Shown here piece by piece: positions 1 to 6,612 of a stretch of DNA of 18,285 bases. Source of the stretch: Tepidimicrobium sp. Its GTDB lineage: Bacteria > Bacillota > Clostridia > Tissierellales > Tepidimicrobiaceae. Each line of letters opens with the position of its first letter. Positions within the stretch are counted from its first letter, which is position 1. The translations under genes were made by a program, and so were the position numbers. Below the pieces are notes generated by a model. The model saw only the letters and a list, made by a program, of their open reading frames with translations, was not told where the DNA came from and made no database searches. The stretch is from contig DUNJ01000176.1 in the NCBI GenBank assembly GCA_012839395.1, positions 1 through 18,285 of the forward strand. Reading direction: 5' to 3'.

Positions 1-674
1 CTACGGTGGGCAATATAGTGGAATATTAATCCTGGCAAAGCCTTCAAAGTTTCTTGAGTTGGATGCATTAGAATAATGGCTGAATTATGTAATTTGCTTA
101 TTATTCGATCCATTATTTTATCTTCGGTTGCATCTTCCCGCCAATCTATAGTATCAATGCTCCACATTATTATATCATAATTTAAGTCCTTTGCAGCTCT
201 AATGGTATTATCATTATATGCCCCAGATGGAGGAGCAAAATAATTAGATTCAATCCCCAGGGTGTTTTTTATGATATTGTGAGCCTTCATGATCTCTTCC
301 TTATTGCCTTCATAGCTTAGCTGATCATAGTCTATATGTCTATATCCATGGTTTCCAATCTCGTGTCCATAATCATATATATCCTTCAATAGCTTTGGAT
401 TTTTTTCAGCCCACCTTCCCGTTACAAAATATGTTATCCGAACATCATATTTTTCAAATAACTTTAGCATCGATGGTATATATTCATCTCCCCAATCTAC
501 ATTACAAGCAAAAGTAACAACTTTTTCATCTATTTTTCCCTTATAATATACGTCTGTATTGAAGGTTTCATCTATTCTGTTATATACAGATATATATATA
601 GCTATCGCAACAATAATAAGTATGGCAATCAATAGCATATATATCCCCTTTTTATTTATAATTAATAACTTCAT
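1..674 (-). CDS. Membrane-anchored polysaccharide deacetylase, C-terminus cut by window edge
   Basis: A NodB-fold (carbohydrate esterase 4) protein predicted to remove acetyl groups from a cell-wall or spore-wall polysaccharide outside the membrane. 224 codons are visible with no stop, so the C-terminus lies beyond base 1. ATG at 674 follows a G-rich ribosome binding site (GGGGGGAT, 4 bases away). Residues about 11-30 form one hydrophobic segment, a signal anchor. The NodB motifs appear in order: a variant first motif TFACNVDWGDE (54-64), the metal-binding HxxxH in GNHGYRH (107-113), FAPPSGAY (146-153), WSIDTIDW (171-178) and ILMHP (201-205). The usual TFDDG is absent and the Arg normally before PPxG is Ala147, as in PdaB/YlxY-type sporulation deacetylases as I recall them. 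Bacillus subtilis ylxY also lies directly downstream of pnp, so a YlxY-like role is plausible by position, but the substrate is unknown. It follows the pnp terminator and so needs its own promoter; the AT-rich 675-764 stretch shows no convincing one. Confidence 0.85.
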   Translation of the reverse strand, partial: MKLLIINKKGIYMLLIAILIIVAIAIYISVYNRIDETFNTDVYYKGKIDEKVVTFACNVDWGDEYIPSMLKLFEKYDVRITYFVTGRWAEKNPKLLKDIYDYGHEIGNHGYRHIDYDQLSYEGNKEEIMKAHNIIKNTLGIESNYFAPPSGAYNDNTIRAAKDLNYDIIMWSIDTIDWREDATEDKIMDRIISKLHNSAIILMHPTQETLKALPGLIFHYIAHR

Positions 675-764
675 ACTATCCCCCCAAATACCTTCTATAT
701 AGATATATATATTCAGAGAAATAGAGAATATATTCTATTTTAATCATTAATATGAAATATAAAA

Positions 765-793
765 AAACATGAACCTATTTTGGGTTCATGTTT
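765..793 (-). terminator. Intrinsic terminator of pnp
   Basis: Seen directly: an 11-bp perfect inverted repeat (765-775 with 783-793, arm AAACATGAACC) around a 7-nt loop. On the minus strand it is followed by a run of U ending at 761. It starts 4 bases after the pnp stop codon, so it closes the pnp transcription unit and separates it from the deacetylase gene. Confidence 0.88.
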
Positions 794-797
794 ATCT

Positions 798-2906
798 CTA
801 CCTTTTATTTTTATCTTTATTTTTTCCTTTCTTGGGCAAAACAGCTTTTCGAGATAAGTTTATCCTATCTTGATCATCTATATCTATTACCTTGACCATA
901 ACTTCATCGCCTACGGATAGAACATCCCCCACCTTCCCTATCCTCTCATGGGAAATATTTGAAATGTGAATTAAACCTTCTTTGCCATTCATTATTTCGA
1001 CAAAAGCCCCAAAGTTGACTATCCTTACCACCTTGCCCATATAAACATCTCCAACTTCTATGTCCTTCGTTATCTGTTCAATTAGTTCCATAGCTTTTTT
1101 CCCATTCTCGGAATTCTCTGCAGCAATGGACACCTTACCATCATCATCTATATCGATCTTTACACCTGTTTCGTCTATTATCTTGTTAATCATCTTTCCA
1201 CCTGGTCCTATTATATCCCTTATCTTATCAGGTTCAACTTGCATTGTGAATATTCTTGGGGCGTAAGGCGATAACTCTTCTCGTGGCTTCGATATAACCT
1301 GATTCATTTTATCCAATATAGTCAGCCTATCCTTTTTAGCCCTATTTAATGCGTCTTCCAATATCGACCTATCGATTCCTGAAATTTTAATATCCATTTG
1401 AATTGCCGTTATGCCTTTCCTAGTACCAGCTACTTTAAGATCCATATCTCCCAAATGATCTTCAATCCCCAAAATATCGGTCAATATAACTACATCATCT
1501 TCAGACTTTATAAGACCCATGGCAATCCCTGCAACGGGAGATTTAATAGGTACACCTGCATCTAATAATGCTAAAGTACTACCACATACACTTGCCTGTG
1601 AACTGGATCCATTGGAGCTTAGTACCTCCGATACCAGTCTTATAGTGTAGGGAAACTCTTCCTCAGATGGTAAAACAGGTTCTAACGCTCTCTCAGCTAA
1701 AGCTCCATGGCCTATTTCACGTCTACCTGGGCCCCTCATGAATCTGGTGTCTCCTACGCTATATGGTGGAAAATTATAGTGATGCATATACCGCTTAAAT
1801 TCATCTTCAGTTATCCCGTCTATAATTTGAACATCCCCTGATGCCCCTAAAGTTGCTACAGTCAATACTTGAGTCTGCCCTCTAGTAAATAGGGCTGAAC
1901 CATGGGCCCTTGGAAGTAGAGCTACATCACAGCTTATGGGACGAATTTCATCCACTTTTCTATCATCGGGCCTTATACCCTCCTCTAGAATCAACCTCCT
2001 GACCTCTTCTTTTACTATGTTATCTAGTATCTCATCGATATCATTCTGCTCCTCGGGGTAATCCTCTAAGAAGCGTTCCAATGTTTCTTCCTTCACACCT
2101 TGAATATTGTCCTCTCGCTCCTGCTTATCAAAAGTTCGTATGGCAGTTATAAGCTTATCAGTTGCAAATTCCCTAACCAGTTTTTCCAGTTCAGCATCCG
2201 GTTTAAATACAACATACTCTTGCTTTTCTTTTCCTATATCCTCAGCGATATCCTCTATAAATTCGCATAACCCCTTTATATAGTCATGAGCAAACAATAT
2301 ACCTTCTAACACCTTATCTTCATAAACCTCATTTGCCCCTGCCTCAACCATCATAATAGCATCCTTAGTTCCTGCTACCACCAAGTGCAAATCCGAATTC
2401 TCCCGCTCCTCACAGTCAGGATTTATAACAAAATTACCATCTACCAATCCCACCAATACGGCTGCCGTGGGCCCTTTAAATGGAATATCGGATATGGATA
2501 ATGCTATAGATGAACCTATCATAGCAACTATATCTGGCGTGCAATTTTGATCCACGGATAGAACAGTTGCTATTACTTGCACATCATTTCTATACCCCTC
2601 TGGGAAAAGTGGTCTTATGGGCCTATCTATTAATCTGGCAGTTAATATAGCCTTTTCGCTAGGTTTACCTTCCCTTTTAATAAATCCTCCCGGTATTTTT
2701 CCAACCGAATATAACTTCTCCTCGAAATCAACGCTTAGAGGGAAAAAATCTATCCCTTCCCTCGGTTCTTTAGATGCAGTGGCGGTAACTAATACAACCG
2801 TATCCCCATGTTGTATCAAGCAAGCCCCTCCAGCTTGTTCTGCTACCTTTCCCACTGTAACATAGAGCTGTTTACCAGCTAAATTATACTCATATCGTTT
2901 TTCCAT
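798..2906 (-). CDS. pnp: Polyribonucleotide nucleotidyltransferase (PNPase)
   Basis: Phosphate-dependent 3'-to-5' exoribonuclease that degrades mRNA to nucleoside diphosphates and can also add 3' tails; a cytoplasmic trimer and part of the RNA-decay machinery. The 702 residues match the family's usual length. The first RNase PH-like domain carries FFPLSVDF (54-61) and FIKREGKPSE (75-84). The all-helical linker is at about 240-310. The second, catalytic RNase PH core has RGPGRREIGHGALAERAL (391-408), SEVLSSNGSSSQAS (426-439) and GDMD (486-489) with the metal-binding aspartates. A KH domain with GPGGK (567-571) and an S1 domain (about 620-688) follow, and the tail is lysine-rich. ATG at 2906 follows an excellent ribosome binding site (AGGAGGT). 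It lies downstream of rpsO, the classic rpsO-pnp pairing, with a hairpin between the two genes that may tune read-through or be a processing site. Confidence 0.98.
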   Translation of the reverse strand: MEKRYEYNLAGKQLYVTVGKVAEQAGGACLIQHGDTVVLVTATASKEPREGIDFFPLSVDFEEKLYSVGKIPGGFIKREGKPSEKAILTARLIDRPIRPLFPEGYRNDVQVIATVLSVDQNCTPDIVAMIGSSIALSISDIPFKGPTAAVLVGLVDGNFVINPDCEERENSDLHLVVAGTKDAIMMVEAGANEVYEDKVLEGILFAHDYIKGLCEFIEDIAEDIGKEKQEYVVFKPDAELEKLVREFATDKLITAIRTFDKQEREDNIQGVKEETLERFLEDYPEEQNDIDEILDNIVKEEVRRLILEEGIRPDDRKVDEIRPISCDVALLPRAHGSALFTRGQTQVLTVATLGASGDVQIIDGITEDEFKRYMHHYNFPPYSVGDTRFMRGPGRREIGHGALAERALEPVLPSEEEFPYTIRLVSEVLSSNGSSSQASVCGSTLALLDAGVPIKSPVAGIAMGLIKSEDDVVILTDILGIEDHLGDMDLKVAGTRKGITAIQMDIKISGIDRSILEDALNRAKKDRLTILDKMNQVISKPREELSPYAPRIFTMQVEPDKIRDIIGPGGKMINKIIDETGVKIDIDDDGKVSIAAENSENGKKAMELIEQITKDIEVGDVYMGKVVRIVNFGAFVEIMNGKEGLIHISNISHERIGKVGDVLSVGDEVMVKVIDIDDQDRINLSRKAVLPKKGKNKDKNKR

Positions 2907-2976
2907 GTCCTACCTCCTCTTATAAAATAGTACTATCACAACTTATTCAACGGATAAAATCGTTTGATAAATTAAT

Positions 2977-2999
2977 AGAGCGGGATATATCCCCGCTCT
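2977..2999 (-). terminator. Hairpin between rpsO and pnp; weak terminator or processing site
   Basis: Seen directly: an 8-bp GC-rich perfect stem (2977-2984 with 2992-2999, arm AGAGCGGG on the transcript) with a 7-nt loop, beginning 2 bases after the rpsO stop codon. The following bases (ATTAATTTATC) are not a proper U-run, so termination is probably partial. Such a structure may let some transcription continue into pnp or serve as an endonuclease entry point. Enteric bacteria have an RNase III site in the rpsO-pnp spacer; equivalence here is inference only. Confidence 0.55.
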
Positions 3000-3001
3000 T
3001 A

Positions 3002-3271
3002 TTAGCCCCTAAGTCCAAGTTTTTCAATTAAAGCCCGATATCTTTCAATATCCTTCTTCTGCAAATACCTTAGTAAACCCCTTCTTTGACCTATCATTTT
3101 AAACAACCCTCTTCTTGAATGGTGATCCTTCCTATGTGTCCTAAGGTGATCTGTCAGATAATTGATCCTATGGGTTAAAATTGCGATTTGTACTTCCGGT
3201 GAACCTGTATCACCTTCATGTATCTTGTACTCATCAATAATCTGGGCTTTTTGTTCCTTGCTTAATGACAT
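3002..3271 (-). CDS. rpsO: 30S ribosomal protein S15
   Basis: Primary-binding protein of the small-subunit platform; it binds the three-way junction of helices 20-22 of 16S rRNA and helps form bridges to the 50S subunit. The 89 residues are exactly the family's standard length. Hallmarks are the HEGDTGSPEVQIAILT stretch (18-33), the LTDHLRTHRKDHHSRRGL core (39-56) with conserved His, Asp and Arg residues that contact rRNA, and the C-terminal KKDIERYRALIEKLGLRG (72-89). ATG at 3271 follows AAGGAGGAGGG. It has its own promoter and a leader of about 110 nt with folded structure, suited to feedback control by S15 as known in several bacterial groups (inference here). pnp follows 95 bases downstream. 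Confidence 0.98.
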   Translation of the reverse strand: MSLSKEQKAQIIDEYKIHEGDTGSPEVQIAILTHRINYLTDHLRTHRKDHHSRRGLFKMIGQRRGLLRYLQKKDIERYRALIEKLGLRG

Positions 3272-3292
3272 TTAAATACCCTCCTCCTTAAT

Positions 3293-3350
3293 AATGGATT
3301 CACCATTAGCAAAGTAAATCGCCGAGGAAACGATAAACTTAGCTGATGGT
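3293..3350 (-). promoter_or_regulatory. Structured rpsO leader, candidate S15 autoregulatory element
   Basis: In the rpsO 5' untranslated region a long imperfect hairpin can form. Its outer stem is 3342-3350 with 3302-3310 (ACCAUCAGC / GCUAAUGGU on the RNA, one C-A mismatch). The inner stems AAGU/ACUU and AUCG/CGAU (3331-3340 with 3312-3321) are separated by a UU/UU internal loop, and the apical loop has 9 nt. The 3' outer arm can alternatively join a small hairpin AAUGG/CCAUU (3293-3307) immediately upstream of the ribosome binding site, so the two folds exclude each other. Self-regulating S15 leaders are established in other bacteria; assigning this one to that class is inference from position and fold. 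Confidence 0.5.
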
Positions 3351-3387
3351 ATCTCTAAATTGTATTTGTCATAATGACTCTATACTG

Positions 3388-3416
3388 AAGATATCATATT
3401 TCTAGGATATTATCAA
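3388..3416 (-). promoter_or_regulatory. Promoter for rpsO
   Basis: Sigma-A-like promoter read on the minus strand: -35 TTGATA (3411-3416), 17-bp spacer, -10 TATCTT (3388-3393), preceded by an extended -10 TG (TGATATCTT). The transcript would start near 3381, giving a leader of about 110 nt before rpsO. No terminator is visible between ribF and this promoter, so read-through from ribF probably also contributes. Confidence 0.6.
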
Positions 3417-3445
3417 TATTTTATATGCTAATTTTTGAATAAGTG

Positions 3446-4354
3446 TCATTGGATAGTTTGAATATCCTTTTCTATCTGCCTTATTAACTCCTCAGCTGTA
3501 CCAAATTTTATATTATCCCTAATAAAATCTATAAATTCCACTCGAATTTTTTCCCCGTAAATAGAGCTATTGAAGTTTAATATATGGGTCTCGATTTTTA
3601 ACTCATCATCGCTAAAAGTGGGGCTATATCCTATGCTGGTGATGCTTGAGTATTTCCTATCATTTAACAAAGTATAAGTCTTATAAACTCCTGGCTTTGG
3701 CACCATATAATCATAGCCTAATTCCATATTAGCCGTAGGAAAACCCAATTTAGTCCCCCTATTCTTACCGCTAACCACCCTTCCTTCTATTATATAATTT
3801 CGGCCCAAAAATTTATTTGCCTTTTCAATATTGCCTAGTTTAATCAGTTCTCGTATTGCAGTGCTACTGACAATATCCCCTTCCAGGGATACGGGATCTA
3901 TGATATCGACAAGAAATCCTTTTTGCTGACCAATCTCTTTCAAATGATGACTATCACCTGAAGCCCTGTAGCCAAATTTATAATCAAATCCTATAGTTAC
4001 TAATTTAGAGTTTAACTTTTTAAGGATTATATTCTCAATAAATTCCTTCCCAGTTAATCGCATAACGTCCCTATCAAATTTCATGGTATATACAATTTTT
4101 ACACCCAAATCTTCAATAATATTCAGTTTTTGTTCGTTAGAAGTTAAAATATTGAGTTTACCATCATCCTTTAGTATATCCCTAGTATGGTTTTTAAATA
4201 ACAAAACAGAACTCTTAAGGTTATTTTTCTTGGCCTTTTTAACCATGCTTGATATTAAATATCTATGTCCTATATGAATTCCATCAAAATTACCCAATGC
4301 CACTGCTGTTTTATACCTTTTTTCTATATAACCATCTAAATCTATAATTTCCAT
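3446..4354 (-). CDS. ribF: Bifunctional riboflavin kinase / FAD synthetase
   Basis: Makes FMN from riboflavin plus ATP, then FAD from FMN plus ATP; cytoplasmic, the final steps of flavin cofactor synthesis. The 302 residues match the usual size. The N-terminal adenylyltransferase domain shows the nucleotide-binding GNFDGIHIGH (21-30), the FGYRASGD region (127-134) and SSTAIREL (163-170), the family's ISSTxIR-type motif. The C-terminal flavokinase domain starts with GRVVSGKNRGTKLGFPTAN (191-209), followed by the IGYSPTF (241-247) and ETHILNF (255-261) signatures. ATG at 4354 has an AAGGTGAT ribosome binding site and lies 10 bases after truB. The truB-ribF pairing is common in bacteria and suggests co-transcription rather than a shared pathway. 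Confidence 0.96.
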   Translation of the reverse strand: MEIIDLDGYIEKRYKTAVALGNFDGIHIGHRYLISSMVKKAKKNNLKSSVLLFKNHTRDILKDDGKLNILTSNEQKLNIIEDLGVKIVYTMKFDRDVMRLTGKEFIENIILKKLNSKLVTIGFDYKFGYRASGDSHHLKEIGQQKGFLVDIIDPVSLEGDIVSSTAIRELIKLGNIEKANKFLGRNYIIEGRVVSGKNRGTKLGFPTANMELGYDYMVPKPGVYKTYTLLNDRKYSSITSIGYSPTFSDDELKIETHILNFNSSIYGEKIRVEFIDFIRDNIKFGTAEELIRQIEKDIQTIQ

Positions 4355-4364
4355 CTATATCACC

Positions 4365-5258
4365 TTATACAAAAACTTTATTCATCTTTAAGCATAGTGT
4401 TTTATCTTCTTTAAATATCTGTCCTATTCCTATAAATCTATTATTGCAATAAACCCTTAAAGGTATATTTAAACTATATTTTTTTAAATTCTGGCCTTTT
4501 AGATATACAATAGCCCCATTTATCAATCTATTATAAAATCTCCTATCAACTGTGATAGAGTCCATCTGAGCTAATCCCGCATCCATAGGACATATAATCG
4601 ATTTAAGTTCCCTTTTGCTTAAACCCCTTATGTATTCTAAACTATAGCTATCGGATATTTTAAAATCTCCAACGCCTACTCTTATCAAATGACTCATATA
4701 TCCATACACACCTAAGGCCCTTCCAATATCATCACATAATGTTCTTATGTATGTTCCCTTAGAACATCTAGTATAAAAGGTAATCCTCCTGTCCTCCAAA
4801 ATATGCAGAATCTTCAACTCATATATCTCTACATCCCTAGGCCTCCTCTTAACGGCCCCACCCTCTCTAGCTATCTCATACAATTTTTTACCTTTATGCT
4901 TTATTGCAGAATACATAGGAGGAATTTGTTCGATTTTGCCCTTAAACCTATTGAATACCTTATAAATTTCATCTGTATTTATTTCCTTGGATGACCAATC
5001 TACTACTCTTCCTGATTCATCCTGAGTATCTGTAGCTAATCCAAGGCATACCTCTCCAATATACCTTTTATCAAGATCTAATAAATATTCACTAATCCTC
5101 GTTGCCTTGCCAATACATAAAATTAGCACCCCCGCAGCATTTGGATCCAATGTACCAGTATGTCCAATTCTCCTTACCCCAAAAATCCGCCTTGCTATAT
5201 CTACAACATCATGAGATGTTATTCCTTTAGGTTTGAACACATTGAGAATTCCATTCAT
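4365..5258 (-). CDS. truB: tRNA pseudouridine-55 synthase
   Basis: Isomerises U55 to pseudouridine in the T-loop of tRNAs and assists tRNA folding; cytoplasmic. The product begins MNGILNVFKPKGITSHDVV, the standard TruB start. RIGHTGTLDPNAAGVL (30-45) contains the catalytic aspartate D38, and the conserved YIGEVCLGLATDTQDESG and IPPMYSAIKHKGKKLYE segments follow. The C-terminal part is a small PUA-like region. Start choice: an in-frame GTG at 5267 lies inside the ribosome binding site AGGTGAT, so ATG at 5258, 5-6 bases behind that site, is the better start (297 residues). It follows nrnA with 5 bases between the nrnA stop and this ATG, so translation is probably coupled. Confidence 0.95.
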   Translation of the reverse strand: MNGILNVFKPKGITSHDVVDIARRIFGVRRIGHTGTLDPNAAGVLILCIGKATRISEYLLDLDKRYIGEVCLGLATDTQDESGRVVDWSSKEINTDEIYKVFNRFKGKIEQIPPMYSAIKHKGKKLYEIAREGGAVKRRPRDVEIYELKILHILEDRRITFYTRCSKGTYIRTLCDDIGRALGVYGYMSHLIRVGVGDFKISDSYSLEYIRGLSKRELKSIICPMDAGLAQMDSITVDRRFYNRLINGAIVYLKGQNLKKYSLNIPLRVYCNNRFIGIGQIFKEDKTLCLKMNKVFV

Positions 5259-5263
5259 AAATA

Positions 5264-6229
5264 TCACCTAAATGCCGTCTCGATTTCCCTTAATATTAAC
5301 ATCTTAACATATTCAATACTATCATAAATAGTACAACCTGCTGCCCTTAAATGACCACCACCACCAAATTTACTGCATATCTTAGAAACATCTATCTCCC
5401 CTTTGCTCCTCATACTAACCTTAACTTCTGCTTCATCTATTTCCTTCAATAAACAAGCTACTTCCACAGTACCAATCCCTCTAATAAAAGATATTATCCC
5501 CTCAGTATCCTCTAGTTTTGCATTGTTGGAGGCAAGCATAGCTTGAGTAGTAACTGCTATGGCTACCTTGTTATCTAAAAAAGTTTCTAGGCTATTTAAG
5601 GAATCTAAAAACAGATTTGTTCTCTCCATGCTTCTATTTTGATATAAGTTTGTATTTATATAATCGATATCTATACCTACCTTTAGTAGTTCAGATGCAA
5701 TTAGATGTGTCTTATGGGTGGTATTGCTATACATAAAACTACCTGTATCAGTGCTTACTGCCGTATATAAGCATGTTGCTATATCCTTATCAAGCCTTAT
5801 CCCCATTTCATTTATAAGCTCATATATCAATTCGCCGGTAGCAGCAGATGGAAAAACAATATTGATGTGTCCAAAATTATCATTTGTAATATGGTGATCT
5901 ATGTTTATAATAGACTTTGATTTTAACGCTAATTTTTTACCTGGGCCCAGCCTATCCATATCCCCACAATCTAACGCTATAAATAGGTCCAATTCCTCAC
6001 CCTCGTATTCTTCAATAAGCTCTATACCGGGCAAAAAAATGTAATCGGAAGGGATATCATCTACCTTTAATATCTTTACTTCATCCTTAATTTTCGCTAT
6101 CGCCATTCCCAAGGCCAAAGCAGATCCGAGGCTATCACCATCCGGCTGTATATGGGAGGCAATTAAAATATTGTTGGAACTTTTTATTAGTTCAATGGCA
6201 TCCGCCATCAGGGAATTAATACTATCCAT
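5264..6229 (-). CDS. nrnA: DHH/DHHA1-family phosphoesterase, NrnA-like (nanoRNase / pAp phosphatase)
   Basis: Predicted to hydrolyse 2-5 nt oligoribonucleotides, and in characterised relatives also to dephosphorylate 3'-phosphoadenosine 5'-phosphate; a cytoplasmic, Mn-dependent enzyme that finishes RNA decay in Firmicutes lacking Orn. The 321 residues are typical. The DHH domain ligands are visible: SHIQPDGDS (25-33), DCGD (87-90), the name-giving DHH (111-113) and STDTGSF (159-165). The C-terminal DHHA1 domain has GGGGHLRAAG (289-298). Start choice: the frame is open to a TTG at 6265, but ATG at 6229 has GAGGGA about 8 bases upstream, gives the family-like N-terminus, and overlaps the rbfA end by 8 bases. 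Biochemical specificity (nanoRNA, pAp or cyclic dinucleotide products) cannot be told from sequence alone. Confidence 0.92.
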   Translation of the reverse strand: MDSINSLMADAIELIKSSNNILIASHIQPDGDSLGSALALGMAIAKIKDEVKILKVDDIPSDYIFLPGIELIEEYEGEELDLFIALDCGDMDRLGPGKKLALKSKSIINIDHHITNDNFGHINIVFPSAATGELIYELINEMGIRLDKDIATCLYTAVSTDTGSFMYSNTTHKTHLIASELLKVGIDIDYINTNLYQNRSMERTNLFLDSLNSLETFLDNKVAIAVTTQAMLASNNAKLEDTEGIISFIRGIGTVEVACLLKEIDEAEVKVSMRSKGEIDVSKICSKFGGGGHLRAAGCTIYDSIEYVKMLILREIETAFR

Positions 6230-6599
6230 TTGATCTTTCCCTCTTCTTTGCATCTTCTTTAGCAACCTTTTCTATCAACTTGGACATATAGATACCTTGT
6301 TCAATGGATTCATCTAGGTGAAATGTTATTTCGGGAATATATCTTAAATCTAATTCCTCAGCTATTTCCTTTCTGATAAATCCCTTAGCACTTTTTAATC
6401 CCTTTAACGTATCTTCCTTCTCCTTTTTATCTCCCAGTATGCTAACATAGATATTTGCATATCCCAAATCCTTAGTTGTTTCCACCTTTGTAACGCTAGT
6501 CATCGAATTAATTCTAGGGTCCTTTAGCTCAGTTGTCAAAAGGTCTGAGACCTTCCTTCTTATCTCTTCCGATATCCGATTAATCCTTTTAATGTTCAT
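6222..6599 (-). CDS. rbfA: Ribosome-binding factor A
   Basis: Assembly factor that binds the immature 30S subunit near the 5' end of 16S rRNA and helps late maturation, important in the cold. The 125 residues form a single KH-like domain. Visible hallmarks are RISEEIRRKVSDLL at the N-terminus, ELKDPRI (24-30), the helix-kink SAKGFIRKEIA (69-79 region) and YIPEITFHLDESIEQG near the end of the fold. Start choice: TTG at 6602 and ATG at 6599 are adjacent; the ATG is preferred because AGAGGTGA lies 6 bases upstream. That ribosome binding site overlaps the infB stop region, so the two genes are closely coupled. The last 8 bases overlap nrnA. Confidence 0.95.
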   Translation of the reverse strand: MNIKRINRISEEIRRKVSDLLTTELKDPRINSMTSVTKVETTKDLGYANIYVSILGDKKEKEDTLKGLKSAKGFIRKEIAEELDLRYIPEITFHLDESIEQGIYMSKLIEKVAKEDAKKRERSNG

Positions 6600-6612
6600 C
6601 AAAGTTCACCTC

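Noticed and set aside
721..757. Sigma-G/F-like CATATTA and a GAATATATTC palindrome upstream of the deacetylase gene
   Set aside because: The expected -35 at the right spacing falls in the pnp terminator and does not match. The palindrome is what AT-rich sequence gives by chance and lacks a known operator consensus.
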